From the NCBI GenBank assembly GCA_030295235.1, contig AP026124.1, positions 1,736,001 to 1,800,000 of the forward strand: a stretch of 64,000 nt of DNA, written 5' to 3'. The first letter of the stretch is position 1. Every line of letters begins with the position of its first letter. Source of the DNA: Fistulifera solaris. Taxonomy: Eukaryota > Bacillariophyta > Bacillariophyceae > Naviculales > Stauroneidaceae. Shown one piece after another: positions 41,391 through 52,563 of this stretch. The notes beneath the pieces are model-generated. The model saw only the letters and a program-made list of their open reading frames with translations, ran no database searches and was not told the origin of the DNA. Position numbers and translations under genes: made by a program.

Positions 41391-43257
41391 ATGCACGACG
41401 TTAGTATCCACTGGTATCGAAACGGTCTCCGTTTCCATGACAATCCGACTCTGCTAGATGCCTGCCAGCAATCCAAGACAATGCTGCCACTCTATGTAAT
41501 CGATCCAGACGCTCCCTTTGCACAAACACAAGGCCTCCGACCCGCATGTATTCGAGCTAATTTCGTAATGGAATCTATTCAAGAGGTCGACAAAAAGTTG
41601 CGAAACATGAACAGTCAAATGATTGTCATCTTGGGGAAACCAAAGCAAGTGATTCCGGAAGTTGTGGCGCTTCTCGGTGCTTCGGCATTGTTCTACGAGC
41701 AGGAAGCGGCAGCCCCGATTCGAAAAGCTGACGCAGAAATCTTGCAGGAGCTCAAAAGCAAGGTGGGAACGGATTGCGATTGCAAAGGTTACCCCACACA
41801 TTCGTTGCATCCGATGGAACTGTATCTATCCAAATGCAAAGGTAATGTCGCGCCATCCTCATATGGAGCGTTCACGAAAATCTTTAACAGTCTCAAAGTG
41901 CCGAAAGAAGTGGAGGAAGTGACGCAAGTGCCTCCATTACCGGAGGATGCATTGCGCAAGCTGAAGGACAAATTTGGGGAGCAATTGCGGTTGCCGTCGT
42001 TAGAAGATTTGGGTTACGAGAATACCAAAGAGAAGCTAAAGAATCGTGCGAAAGGTGGGATTGATTTTATTGGAGGAGAAGACGCTGGTTTGGCATTGCT
42101 TCGATACATGATGAGTCGCAAACAGTGGGTCGCAACCTTTGAGAAACCGAACACGAGCCCGAATGCTCTTAAGGTCGATACAACTGGATTGAGTCCTTGT
42201 AAGTGCTTGTTTTGAAACGTGTTTGAAAGGTATGTAGTGTGACTAACATGACGTATAGATGTGAAGCACGGATGTGTATCTCCTAGGACATTCTACCACC
42301 AACTGTCAAAAGTCTACGCCCAGTTCAACTCGAAGGAAATATCTAAGCCACCCGTATCCTTGCATGGACAGTTGATGTGGCGGGAATACAATTATTTAAT
42401 GGGATACAGCACTCCAAACTTTCATCAAATGGCGGATAATCCTGTGATGCGACAAATCCCCTGGGACGACGATCCTCAGCTCTTGAGTGTATGGGAAAAC
42501 TCGCAGACGGGGTATCCCTTTATCGACGCACTCATGACCCAATTTCGTGAAACAGGATTTCTTCATCATCTTGGACGACACGCAGTAGCTTGTTTCTTGA
42601 CACGAGGCGACCTCTGGCAGAGTTGGGAGAAAGGTGCCGAAGTATTCGAGTATTATTTGGTTGACGCCGATTGGTCGATCAACAATTTCAACTGGCAATG
42701 TAAGTTAGCTGTTTCAGAAAGCATTATTCTTTACCTAAAATGCTCCTTTCTCTAACTTGTGTTGGTATTTACAGGGTTGTCTTGCTCGGCGCACTTTTAC
42801 CAGTATTTTCGATGCTATAGTCCGGTGGCGTTCGGTACGTGTGTTGCTTTTGTTGTCACTATGACTGCCGGCGCATGTGGACCTTGCTAACACAGTCGTA
42901 TCATTGCAATAGGCAAGAAGACTGATCCTGATGGTACTTATATCAGAAAGTGGCTTCCCATGTTCAAAGATATGCCGTCGAAATTTATTTACGAGCCATG
43001 GGAGGCTCCCTTGGCGGTTCAGGGAGAAATGTGGTGTCATCATTGGAAAAGATTACCCCTATCCGATCGTTGATCATAAGATCGTTAGCAAAGATAACAT
43101 GAGTAGAATGAAGGAAGCGTACGATTCTCAGAAAAACGGTTTGCCCATGCCGGAATCACAACCTGTGGAAACGAATGAAAAGCGTATCACTTTCGCCGAT
43201 TCTTCCAACTCGGAGGATGCGTCACAAGAACCGGACAGCAAGCGGAGAAAGAAATGA
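41391..43257 (+). CDS. CPF1: Cryptochrome/6-4 photolyase family protein (CPF1-like)
   Basis: Exons 41391-42198, 42259-42699, 42775-42834 and 42913-43257. The start MHDVSIHWYRNGLRFHDNP is the canonical photolyase N-terminus. The FAD domain contains SPYVKHGCVSPRTFY, HGQLMWREYNY, IDALMTQFRETGFLHHLGRH, YYLVDADWSINNFNWQW and FRCYSPVAFGKKTDPDGTY, typical of 6-4 photolyases and animal-type cryptochromes. P. tricornutum CPF1 is reported to repair 6-4 photoproducts and act in transcription. One extra G at 43022-43024 disrupts the frame near the end; removal gives AVQEKCGVIIGKDYPYP. The C-terminus ends in a basic SKRRKK. The frame is also open upstream to 41172 and encodes a hydrophobic stretch, but without an ATG. 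Confidence 0.88.
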
Positions 43258-43403
43258 AAAATAATTTGTTTGTTCCGCTTAAGCCCGAGATATAACAATA
43301 CTTATATAAATAATTTCATTAGCAATTGGCTTGTCAGTCTGGCCTGTCAATATCCTAGTCTCCTTCCTTGTTAACTAACTTTCGTTGTAATACAACAGAC
43401 AGC

Positions 43404-43823
43404 TTACCAGCCGTCATCTGCATCTTCTAACGCCTTTCTCTTGGCTTCTTCTGATACCTCAAACGATTCTCCGGTTTTACCCGTTTGCCTCAAAGCATTC
43501 TCCAGTTGTGCGGTAAGAGAACCTAGATCGTCGACGGAAGACACTTCGACATCTTCCAACAGCCCTCCGGCAATTCGAGTACTCATGGACTCCGAAAGAC
43601 CTCCTCCGCGTTCCTTCGCACGTTCACCTTGTTGCTCCGTGAATGCAACCAAGCCGATCCCAAATGCCAATCCCCCAACACCGACCGCCGCTCCGAGAAG
43701 GACGTTTTGGTCGACCATTTGCAGAGAAGTGGTCGATCTTGGCGACAGGGACGGAAGAACGGCGTAACCAGACGCACCGGAAACAAAGGCGCAAATTGTG
43801 ATAAATTTTCCCATGAAAGTCAT
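43404..43823 (-). CDS. Small membrane protein with N-terminal signal, unrecognised
   Basis: Single exon, 139 residues. The N-terminus MTFMGKFITICAFVSGASG is a good signal peptide. It is followed by a Ser/Thr/Arg-rich stretch (LSPRSTTSLQM) like a transit peptide, and then a Gly-rich transmembrane helix (LLGAAVGVGGLAFGIGLVAF). The rest is soluble and charged and ends LEDADDGW. The signal-plus-transit layout is like that of diatom plastid proteins, but the residue after a possible cleavage site is Tyr rather than the usual Phe. I do not recognise the family. It is convergent with CPF1. Confidence 0.6.
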   Translation of the reverse strand: MTFMGKFITICAFVSGASGYAVLPSLSPRSTTSLQMVDQNVLLGAAVGVGGLAFGIGLVAFTEQQGERAKERGGGLSESMSTRIAGGLLEDVEVSSVDDLGSLTAQLENALRQTGKTGESFEVSEEAKRKALEDADDGW

Positions 43824-44291
43824 GATTGGGTGTTTCTTGCTCTACGATTTTAAAACACAACTTTTGTTTTAAAAGAAAGGGCGGGTCGACTTTTGTTATG
43901 TGACATGTGACGTTACTGGTATGCGATTTTGCGGCCAAGTCGATTTTACATACGTGTTTCACTCTCTTATAGAGTGCGAGTGAGTCAGTCACCAAAATGA
44001 GAGGTGGTGCCTATACGACAAAGCTAAGGAATTAGAGACGTTCGTAAAATTTGGCGGTCCAGTCTGTCTTTGGTCTTGAGCCTAGAGAGCACTCTTCTTA
44101 GTTCAATTTTTCTTCACCCATAAAAGTGGGATTCAACCTCAACTGCCAAGCATGATTTTACAAGCTCCCAGTGCACAAGTTCGACGACCTAAGAATCAAG
44201 CCGCGACGATAAGGTTTTCGAAACAGCTAATATCACTATGTTTATATTAAACAATAGAAGGACAAAGCTAAGCATGTGGGAAAAATGAAAT
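43824..44291. other. Intergenic region
   Basis: 468 bp upstream of the small membrane protein gene and downstream of the ABC ATPase. A CGTTACTGGTAT motif is at 43911-43922. No gene is seen. Confidence 0.4.
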
Positions 44292-45225
44292 TTACTCGAC
44301 GTACATAATCTTCCCTGCGTTCAAGGTGATTGTTTGACTGATCTGATCTCGCCTCCATCGTTCCGGTTTGTGACTCACAGTCGCGACGAGCGCTCCCGTT
44401 GCTTGTACTAGTGTCCATAAACCTTGCTGGACAGCTTGTATAACTGTTGAAGTCTCGGTATCCATCCACTCGTCAAGCAAAAAAAATCGGTGCTGGGAGA
44501 AGCACTTTATCATCCTCAGTCCGTCGAATGTCACTCGAACAGCTACTCTGGAGACAGGCTAAAAGCAGTGTGAACCGGTACGTTTCCGAAGGCGAAAACT
44601 GCGAGGGCTTTTTGTGAAGCCAATCGTCATTTTGACCTCTTTGCAAACCCAAATAGTCGGCGAAGAGCGAGGTGATTTCCTCACGAGTAGTCTTATCAAG
44701 TATGTCTTCATTTCCAGACCATTGCTGATCAAGAACTTCTTTTATTCGTAGACGAGCTTCGTACGGAGGCTTTTGATCGAGATAGATGGGTATGGCAGGT
44801 TCACAATCAGGTGTTGCTACTAGTGTAACGGTACCCGTAACGGTTCCACCAGTCGTCGTTGATTGTTGTGTTTGATTCCAGATAGCCTTGAGTAACGTCG
44901 ATTTACCACTGGAAGATGACCCTCGAATAAAACAGAAATCCCTTAAAGATACATTAATGTTGTCGAGCGCTTTTTCACGGTATGGAACCGACGAAAGAAA
45001 TCGGCGTTGCCATGTGAGCGGGAACGATAGGGTGAAATTCTCGATCTCGACAGGAGAAGGCTGAAATTGGACGCGGGCGCGTGCAGTGGAAAGCGCCTTG
45101 GAGAGAGGCACTAAGGTAAAGAGATAGATGCTTGCACGCAAAATGAAGATCCTCTGCATCCCATGAATCCTTGCTGATGTTAACGAATTATGCCCCTCTT
45201 TTTCAGTTTTTGAAAGTGCGGCCAT
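44292..45225 (-). CDS. Stand-alone ABC ATPase domain with targeting-like N-terminus
   Basis: About 330 residues. Near residue 20-45 is a hydrophobic, signal-like stretch (MQRIFILRASIYLFTLVPLS). The ATPase core has Walker A GSSSSGKSTLLKAIW, a Q-loop (YLDQKPPYEARL) and Walker B IFLLDEWMD; a Thr-Val-Ser-His switch (VATVSHKPERW) follows. The signature position reads QFSPSETYR, so canonical LSGGQ is lost. An eight-base T run (44479-44486 on the plus strand) is one base too long; removing a T joins LLPAP to the Walker B. The start was taken as MAALSKTEK. No membrane domain is encoded. It is divergent from the ABC half-transporter, whose start is ~700 bp away. Confidence 0.7.
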
Positions 45226-45290
45226 TTTACCACAGTTCCTGGTACAGTACAAGTACAAAGTAAAAGCCTGAATTGTCAGGTCTACGATAC

Positions 45291-45312
45291 CACGACTGCA
45301 TTGCAGTCACGA
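45291..45312. repeat. Dispersed GACTGNAATNCAGTC palindrome, copy 2 (perfect)
   Basis: CACGACTGCATTGCAGTCACGA. The 15-bp core GACTGCATTGCAGTC is an exact inverted repeat around one T. Confidence 0.6.
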
Positions 45313-45480
45313 GTCAATAACTTCTACTTTTAAACTTTCATGTGTTTTCCTCTCGTGGTAAATGCATAGTCGTCATGATGATGATGCAACTACCACTACA
45401 TCGAAAAACGATGCGGATTTTCTTCTTCCATATTTACAAGTACTATAGCTATAGTCCGAAGGTAGGCGACCTTTCATCGC

Positions 45481-45502
45481 GATTGCATTTCAGTCATGAG
45501 TC
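45481..45502. repeat. Dispersed palindrome, copy 3
   Basis: GATTGCATTTCAGTCATGAG. It is the reverse-complement orientation of the copy at 58021 with one change in the first arm. Confidence 0.5.
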
Positions 45503-45918
45503 ATGCATAAAAAACCCTAACGTTCATTCGTTATCCTGTCGCTGTAAGCTACATATGTCGTAATCACAAAGCAACTATCATCAGCAGTTTTTTCAATGCA
45601 CGCCTTGACTCCTTACGGCGGAAAACTGTGCGGACGGATTGTTTTCTTCCATTATAAACTATAGGGACAGATAGTGAAGTCCCGTAAACTTGTACTCGCC
45701 GACGAATGACGAAGTGACATTGACGTCATGATCGACCGTTGATTTTGAGGAGGAATAAAGACGACGATGAATGGAACAGAATGATGACTATAAAATCTCG
45801 TCATCATTTGTTCAGCTCATCACAACCGGATGGGAGGTTTGTAAAAGTGGCAGCAATTACATAACTTAACTTGTGATTATTGCTTCTCCGTTTCCAAGTT
45901 CTAGGACGACACAAAAGA

Positions 45919-48704
45919 ATGAAAAGCGACGAGGAAATTCTCTTGTTTGGTCTGTTCTCGTTGTCCACACATCGAGATCATCACATCATAGATGCGCCGA
46001 CGTACTTTCATTATGAGGCAGAGATTGCAGCTATATCAATCTTTTTCTTTCGATCAACTGTTGTTCACTCACGGGAAAATCGATTTATAAGCTATTTGAT
46101 GGCCATCTTTTGGCCTGCCTGGCTTACTCAAAAAAGCCTTACAACATTATTCTGGCAGCCGAGACTTTTTTCTTACGCAGCCTCGTGGCTGCTACTGTAT
46201 AAGCCCAAATGGCTGCAAAACAAAAACATGATGTTCAAGTTGATAGCTCTCGTTGCGAGTGCGGGGCTATCGTGGTTTCTTTCACATGTCGTATTGGATT
46301 CCATGTCCCTGCCCGATGTTCCAGCAAAGGAGACAAATGATGGAATTATCATAAATTTGATTAATTCGTGGTTCCCTGCAGACGAACTGCGAGCGGCCTA
46401 TAATATCATGCTCGCCTTTGCACATCCCAGAGTTCTGCAGTCGCAGCTAGCACACCTATTCTTTGTGACCTTTCATATCCAAGTCGGAATGGGGTTTCTC
46501 GGTATCGGTTTCTTGCTCGAGGAACAATCAAGACGAAACATGTTGATTCGTTTGGATGTAGAGCCATCTACGAAAAGCGATGTCGTAAAAAGCGAAGAGT
46601 CAAAGACGGAAAATGGTTCACCCGACGGCAAAGTCGACACAGCCAAAATGGCACGGGCGCGCCGCTATCAGAAAGGAGCTGGGCCCTTTATTCTGTTCAT
46701 TGCGCTCCCCTATATGTTTCAAATCATTGTATATGGGAATATTAACCGATTTGCATTCACTTGCTTGGAACAAGATCTGCATCGTACTGTGCGTCTCAAC
46801 GATTTGTTTGACAATGATAGCAACTTGGCAGCCATGGCTCAGGCTGACAACGCCGTTTCTCCAGAGAGTAAGCAGGGTAGCAGTTTTGTGATCGGCTCAG
46901 CAACACTGCGCTAACACTTTGCCTTTTTCAATCGACAGCTTTCGCAAACTCCATGACATCGGTCGTTGATAAGGCTTACGATATTATCAACCGCAAGCTT
47001 TTTAGTCTACCAAAAGTATTGCTCTTGCCGGGTGTTATGACTAGACAGCCAATGTTGATGGTACAAGTTTTCCCCTTCATTTTCCTTTCTGACTGGATCA
47101 AAGCGTCATTGGTTTCGTACATGACTTCCTCAATTGAATCGCTAAGGAAGGAAACGATGGAAATTCGAGCAGTACGAACCAAAGTTGAATCATTTGATCT
47201 AAAAAATGCTGAATTACTTCAACGATCTGGACCAGGCGCATCAGCTTTCACACAGAGTCGCTGGGAAGAGCTTACCGTAAGAATCCAGAAACGCGATAAT
47301 GTCGCTGATCTGATTAGCCGCTCGAAAGCCTTCTTCGCGTTCATGCAGCGCAACTTCGTTTTTACTGTACTAATCGACTGCGCTTTGGCATCACTAATGG
47401 CGGTAGGAAAAATTGTTTCGGCAGAAATATTCGTGTTCTCTCGTGCTATTGAAGATGCTGTTGACATGGTACTTATTCGAAGCCGCAGCGAAGCAGAACT
47501 GGCTCAAATGTCAACCGACACCGATAAACTAAAAGAGTTGGCAGATCTTTGGTCGAAACACAGTCATGAAAAAACTCTTTTACCTTGCTCACTTCCCACC
47601 GCATCCGAAGAAAAGAAGCTAATTCTTCGTAACGTGCACTACACTCGCGGAACTGCGTCTGTTCGGGCCGATCACGTGGAATTGGGTCCAGGAGTTTATG
47701 CGTGTAAGTACTTTCAAGTGCTCTTCCCTCGTCCTCATACTTCTCCAACTCATTTGTTATTTCCCTATCCAGTGACTGGTTCGAATGGCAGTGGGAAATC
47801 GACTCTCTTTCGTGTGCTAATGAGTTGTCGTTCGAACGATCAGCCAATTGAACTCCCTAAGAGCATCAATTTACTCACCCCGATGGAACCCCTTTTGGAA
47901 GAAGACGACGTAATGCGGGAAATTAGCTGCACCGAGGCTGACCACGACACTGATGTGAATGCCACAATTACCGATTCCACCGGCGAGCCTGAATGTGAAT
48001 ACGTCATCAATGCGGCTACTGGAGAGGTGTCCGAAGATACAAAAACATGTCGCCACCTTTCCGAAACCCGATTAAACTCTGAGATTCATCCCCACCCTCG
48101 ACTTTCGATTACCATGCCATCCTCGCATGTCGCTGAAATCAGTCAGACATTCTACTGGCCTTTGTACGCGAAGCCAATTGAATGGATTTTCCACAAGTCA
48201 TTTACTGCTGTAGAGAAGGATACATTGGAAGAGAAAACACGACTTGTGGCAGAGCATCTCCACTCTCTCGACTTCTTCCAGCCAGTTACGCCGGAGGACT
48301 TGAAAGACGGTCAAGAGCCTTCCCAAGAAGCGATAACGGAGGCAACTATTCGGCATATTCAAAATGAACTTCAGGAAGAAAAAGAAGATTGGTTCAGCGA
48401 TCTCTCTGGAGGACAGAAAAGTAAAGTAGAGCTGGTGAGGAAGGTATTCCTCCAACAGAGTTGTCCCGATTTGCTGTTGATCGACGAAACAATGGCTCCC
48501 CTGGATCCATCATCCAAAGCGCACGTAATGGCAAAGCTAAAAGACTTTTGTAGGAGCAGCGTGGTTTTGGTCATTTACCACACGGACGTTGGACGTGAAG
48601 TTGGAGAAGCTGGAAATTCAGTCGAATGTGTTCCATCAAACAATTTCTTCGATTACAATATTCATCTTGACAAAGGAATTATTCAGATCAAATCCACATG
48701 CTGA
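45919..48704 (+). CDS. ABC half-transporter, unusual membrane domain
   Basis: Exons 45919-46867, 46939-47703 and 47773-48704. The membrane domain has several hydrophobic segments (ASWLLLYKP; LIALVASAGLSWFLS; FHIQVGMGFLGIGFLL; FILFIALPYMFQIIVYG; NFVFTVLIDCALASLMAVG). The NBD has Walker A TGSNGSGKSTLF, signature LSGGQKSKVELVRK and Walker B LLLIDETMAPLD. The second intron (47704-47772) is 69 bp with no in-frame stop and lies directly before the Walker A. The overall plan resembles ABCD half-transporters, but the membrane region is not a clear match, so I leave the subfamily open. The N-terminal start is uncertain: ATG at 45919 or 46099 (MAIFWPAWLTQK). Confidence 0.72.
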
Positions 48705-49227
48705 TCTGAGAAGCTAATTGCTTGAAACACGTTGATAAGTATAAACTTGATTTAGCTAATTTTATTTTCTTATTGAGACCTTAGAGACCTAGCTAAACTG
48801 GTCGTTTACGAGGTATCTTCATCGAAGGTTTCCTATTGTAATGCTGGCAGTCTAAGTAGTTGTGTCGTGTTTTAGCGTGAGTGAGTCGTACTCCGACTAA
48901 CGCTCAATTGACACTGTACAAAAACTCAATCGTGTCTGCGCCCGAAGATTCTTTCAAATCTATTGCCGATGATGACTATAGCTTTTGGTGTTCAATGGTC
49001 ATTTCCGTTGCGTTTCACATTCCGTATGTCTTTGGTGTAGTATTATTAATTGTGTAGGCTGCAGCTGACCGTTAGGGAGGGCAAAGGATTTCTTATGACT
49101 TCTTGTCTCCTTGTCTTTTGTCTCGATCGCGCGGAGCAAAATCTTGAGCTCGACGCGATCCCATTGACTCTCAACCTTACAATAATTACTGTGGCGAAGC
49201 TCATTAAACAAACTAACGCCGAAGAGA
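48705..49227. other. Intergenic region
   Basis: 523 bp between the ABC half-transporter and the NDR kinase, both on the plus strand. Nothing is supported; short antisense frames are shadows of the upstream flank. Confidence 0.45.
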
Positions 49228-51197
49228 ATGGCGAGTCATATTGATGAAGATGCTGTTGCAGCCGCAGATAAAGAGATGGAGGAGCGTGCCAATCGCGCAA
49301 AAGAGCTGCTTTCACAGCGTTACGAAGGGCTGAAAAAGAAGCAGGTACGTTTGTCAGCTGAGATTCCAATGACTTTCTTGTAATCGAACCCGGTAATTTA
49401 ACGTATCTGTTTATGAAGGATCAAAAAAAGCACCGCAAGATGCTGCTGGAGCGTGAAATGGTCGGACTCCCGGAAAACCAAAAGCATGAGTTGCGCAGTG
49501 CTTTGGAGCAGGAGGAAGTATTAATCGACAAAGAATCCCGGAAGAAGATGTCGGTAGCAGATTTTGAATCACTCGCAGTCATTGGGAGAGGGGCCTTTGG
49601 TGAAGTTCGCTTGGTTCGCCGTAGGGGCAAAATAGATGATCCACAATTTGGTGAAATTTTCGCGCTAAAGAGCATGAAGAAAGAGATGATGGTCATGAAG
49701 AATCAAGTTCATCACGTGAAAGCGGAACGAGATGTTTTATCCAAAGCAGACACATCTAATCGCTGGCTGACTGTTCTACATTCAAGCTTCTTTGATGAGA
49801 CGCACATTTACATGGCTATGGAGTTTATGCCGGGCGGTGATCTGATGAGTTTGTTGATCAAAGAAGATACTTTTTCCGAAGAGGTAACTCGATTCTTCAT
49901 GGCAGAAGCCGCATCAGCAATTAGCAGTGTTCATGCTCTTGGGTACATCCATCGCGACATCAAACCGGGTACGTAACGATTCTATCGGTTTGTCTCTTTT
50001 CGTTAATGATTCCATTTCTCATGCAATTCACGTCACTTCACGCTCTTTAGACAATATGCTATTGGATGGTAAGTACTGGCAGTAGTCTGTGGAATAGTGA
50101 GCTACCTTGTCTAAGTCATTTGTTTCACAACTTCAGCTCGTGGGCACTTGAAACTGACAGATTTAGGACTGTGTAAGAAGGTAGGAGAAGTCAGCCCCTC
50201 CGAATCACCGGAGAAAGTCTTAGACAGTTTACGAAAAGAGTTGCACGGCGGAGGAGGAATGATTTCCATGGGAGATGTACCAGAGGGTGGAACAGGTCCG
50301 AAGAAACATCGATCGCAAGGCGATGTGATGGCCATGTCAATCGACGATGGCGATGGAACTCGTCCTGAACCGAGAGACCCAAAATTACGACGAGAGGTAA
50401 GTAATATGGATCTTTTGCGAAACGTAGAAGGTAATTTTCTCATGTCTTCATGGTGGGGCTTTACAGCTTGCATATTCGACTGTTGGAACGCCTGATTACA
50501 TTGCACCCGAGGTTCTTGCCGCCCAGAATGGTGCATCGGGATACTCTTACACGAGCGCTGTCGATTGGTGGTCTTTAGGAGTCATTATGTTCGAATGCTT
50601 GGTGGGATACACCCCGTTCTACGCCGACGACCCAGTGTCGACCTGCCGAAAGATTCTTCGATGGCGAAAGAGCTTAGAGATGCCAGCAGAGACGAAGGCA
50701 CAGCTATCACCCGAGTGCATTGATTTCTTATCTTGCTTGTTGACAGGGCCGGAATCACGAATTGGTGCCTCGAGAGATGGCACTGAATTTGAGAATGGTT
50801 TCAAGCGTGTGGTACAGCATCCCTGGTTCCGATCATTCGATTGGGACAATATGCATGAGCGGGAAGGTCCGTTGCTCCCTAGCGGAACCCGAGAGTTTCC
50901 CGAATTGTTGGAGTATCTCAAGTAAGTGGACCTCTTAGCTCATGAAACTTTACATCACGCCATTACACGATTCTCACATGTCATTCACTCTATTGTAGAA
51001 CTTGCCCAAAGTCTGATCCCCGGTTCAAGCCCCTAGTTGATCGAGCGACGCAAAACTTTGATACATTTGAGGACTTTGGTTCGGCGATGGATGAGTCAAA
51101 ATCGTGGCGTGTTTTCAAGCACACGCAGTTGGATCAATTCTATAACTACGAGTTTAGACGTGTGCGAAAGCCTCGACTCCCATTGCCTGAAATCTGA
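49228..51197 (+). CDS. NDR/LATS-type AGC protein kinase
   Basis: Six exons: 49228-49344, 49419-49968, 50051-50068, 50137-50396, 50467-50921 and 50999-51197. All junctions are GT-AG and in frame. The kinase has [11 protein letters not shown], the ATP Lys in ALKSMKK, the catalytic loop [21 protein letters not shown] in place of DFG, and [12 protein letters not shown]. The long insert between the DLG and APE motifs ([10 protein letters not shown] to DPKLRRE) is the autoinhibitory region typical of NDR kinases; the N-terminal basic-acidic helices ([15 protein letters not shown]) match the MOB-binding segment. The C-terminal segment QFYNYEFRR is where the hydrophobic motif lies. NDR kinases act with MOB proteins in morphogenesis and mitotic exit. 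Confidence 0.93.
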
Positions 51198-51438
51198 TGT
51201 GAAACGTATGCTACGTATCGTGAATTTCGATTGACCAAGTCTAATTGCTAACTATTTTCACTTAGATTATTACCGTATCCTGCATTGCCAGAATTTTTAG
51301 GTAGATTGTCATTTCGATATCTAACCATTATACTTGGCCTTCACACCGAAGATTCATGATTAAGTAACACGCTACGGTCTCTGTGATTAGAAACTTAACG
51401 CGTCCAACACGGACTCGTAGCACTACGATTTTCGAGGA

Positions 51439-52146
51439 CTAGAAGCGTTTTTCTGGGGGACCTTCTGGCGTAGGATAAACGAGCATTTCATCCGCAAGTG
51501 GGTTGGCGTGCACGGTAACGCTTTGCAACACAGGAGGGTCGATCGGTCGGTGTGCATTTTTGGGTTTCGGAGCTTTGTCTCCAAGAACGGGAAGCTGCTC
51601 AAACTTATCTAGCGTATCCCAGCCATCCAGTACCTTTCCAAAGACTGTGTGCAGATTGTTAAGATGAGGCTGTCGTTCGTAACATATGAAGAACTGCGAT
51701 CGGTTTGTGTTGGGTCCTTTGTTGGCCATACTCAAGACACCGCGCTTGTCGTGTAGATTCGTCGGATGAAACTCGTCTGGAAAGGCAACAGGACTGGGCA
51801 TCTTTCGTTATGAGCATCACTGGCGCAAAGACGAAAGGATTGTAGTACAAAAGATTGGTACGTACCCCCAAATAGATTCCCCTCCCTTTGAACCCGTTTT
51901 TTCCGCCGTATCTCCGCCTTGAACCATAAATCCCTATACACGGCAGGCTTTGTGAGGAGAGTTTCACATCGAAGAGCATATAATAGCTGCTTTTCGGAAA
52001 CGAACCTTAATATTCCGATGGAAAATAGTTCCATCGTAAGCGCCACTGGTGCACAATGCCAAGAAGTTGAAGGCAGTTCTTGGCGCTGTATCGCAATAGA
52101 TCTCGAGCTTAATATCGCCGATGGATGTGTGCAAAGTCACTGACAT
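51439..52146 (-). CDS. PPIL3: Cyclophilin, PPIL3 type
   Basis: Exon 1 is 52006-52146 ([26 protein letters not shown]), exon 2 is 51866-51933 ([20 protein letters not shown]) and exon 3 is 51439-51801 ([41 protein letters not shown]). This is a short, single-domain peptidyl-prolyl isomerase. The conserved residues FHR, QGGD, QFFI and HTVFGKV are present. The size (about 190 residues) and the C-terminal [10 protein letters not shown] point to PPIL3, a spliceosome-associated cyclophilin. Exon 2 to 3 is out of phase by one base: the G run at the donor (51865-51869) would need one more G for a clean join. Start is the ATG at 52146. Confidence 0.88.
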
Positions 52147-52305
52147 GCTCTGGTGTTTCTCTCTTTGTCGACAGCAGCAATGGTAAAGTAATGAAGTTCA
52201 ATACGGAGTAATAATATGGAGATAGAATGCTGAGGTGCATGATGCACGCCTGGATCAAGAATCAAGAACCAAAGCAAGACGTTCACGTGGACAGAAATTT
52301 GGGCG

Positions 52306-52440
52306 TGTGGTGTTTTCAAGTACACAGAAAATCTGAATATGTGGCGTCTTAATATCCCCAGAAAATCTGGGAGTGTAATGTTGTCACGACCCCAGAAAAT
52401 CTGGAAATGTGGTGTTTTCACTTGCTTCAGAAAATCTGGG
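52306..52440 (+). repeat. 34-bp tandem array of CAGAAAATCTG palindromes
   Basis: Four CAGAAAATCTG cores start at 52325, 52359, 52393 and 52428, so the spacing is 34, 34 and 35 bp. The units between them share a GTGGTGTTTTCA-like segment. Most copies extend to CCAGAAAATCTGG. The array lies between the divergent PPIL3 and BRCT genes and is non-coding. Confidence 0.75.
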
Positions 52441-52448
52441 ATCTGGGG

Positions 52449-52468
52449 GTACCCGGTACTGGTACTTG
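52449..52468. promoter_or_regulatory. TACTGGTAC-type motif near PPIL3/BRCT promoters
   Basis: GTACCCGGTACTGGTACTTG. It lies ~95 bp upstream of the BRCT gene and next to the tandem array. Similar motifs recur in many intergenic regions of the window. Confidence 0.4.
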
Positions 52469-52563
52469 TATGCGGTGTCTGCACTGAACATCAACAAAAC
52501 GACAGCGCTGTGTTGTATCTGCGTTAAATCGTTGTTTAGCACCTCTTCCTTGATTATTGCATA

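Larger units (their letters stand above)
45226..45918. promoter_or_regulatory. Shared divergent promoter of the two ABC genes
   Basis: The 693-bp region between divergent ABC genes contains a perfect palindrome GACTGCATTGCAGTC (45294-45308), a related copy at 45481-45502, and a full palindromic CRE TGACGTCA at 45721-45728. GGTACAGTACAAGTAC at 45241-45256 resembles the TACTGGTAC class. No gene is seen within it. Confidence 0.5.

Noticed and set aside
52306-52440. Regular repeat-spacer look that might suggest a CRISPR array.
   Set aside because: Repeats are 11-13 bp, the intervening sequence is itself repeated, and the host is a eukaryote. It is a tandem repeat.
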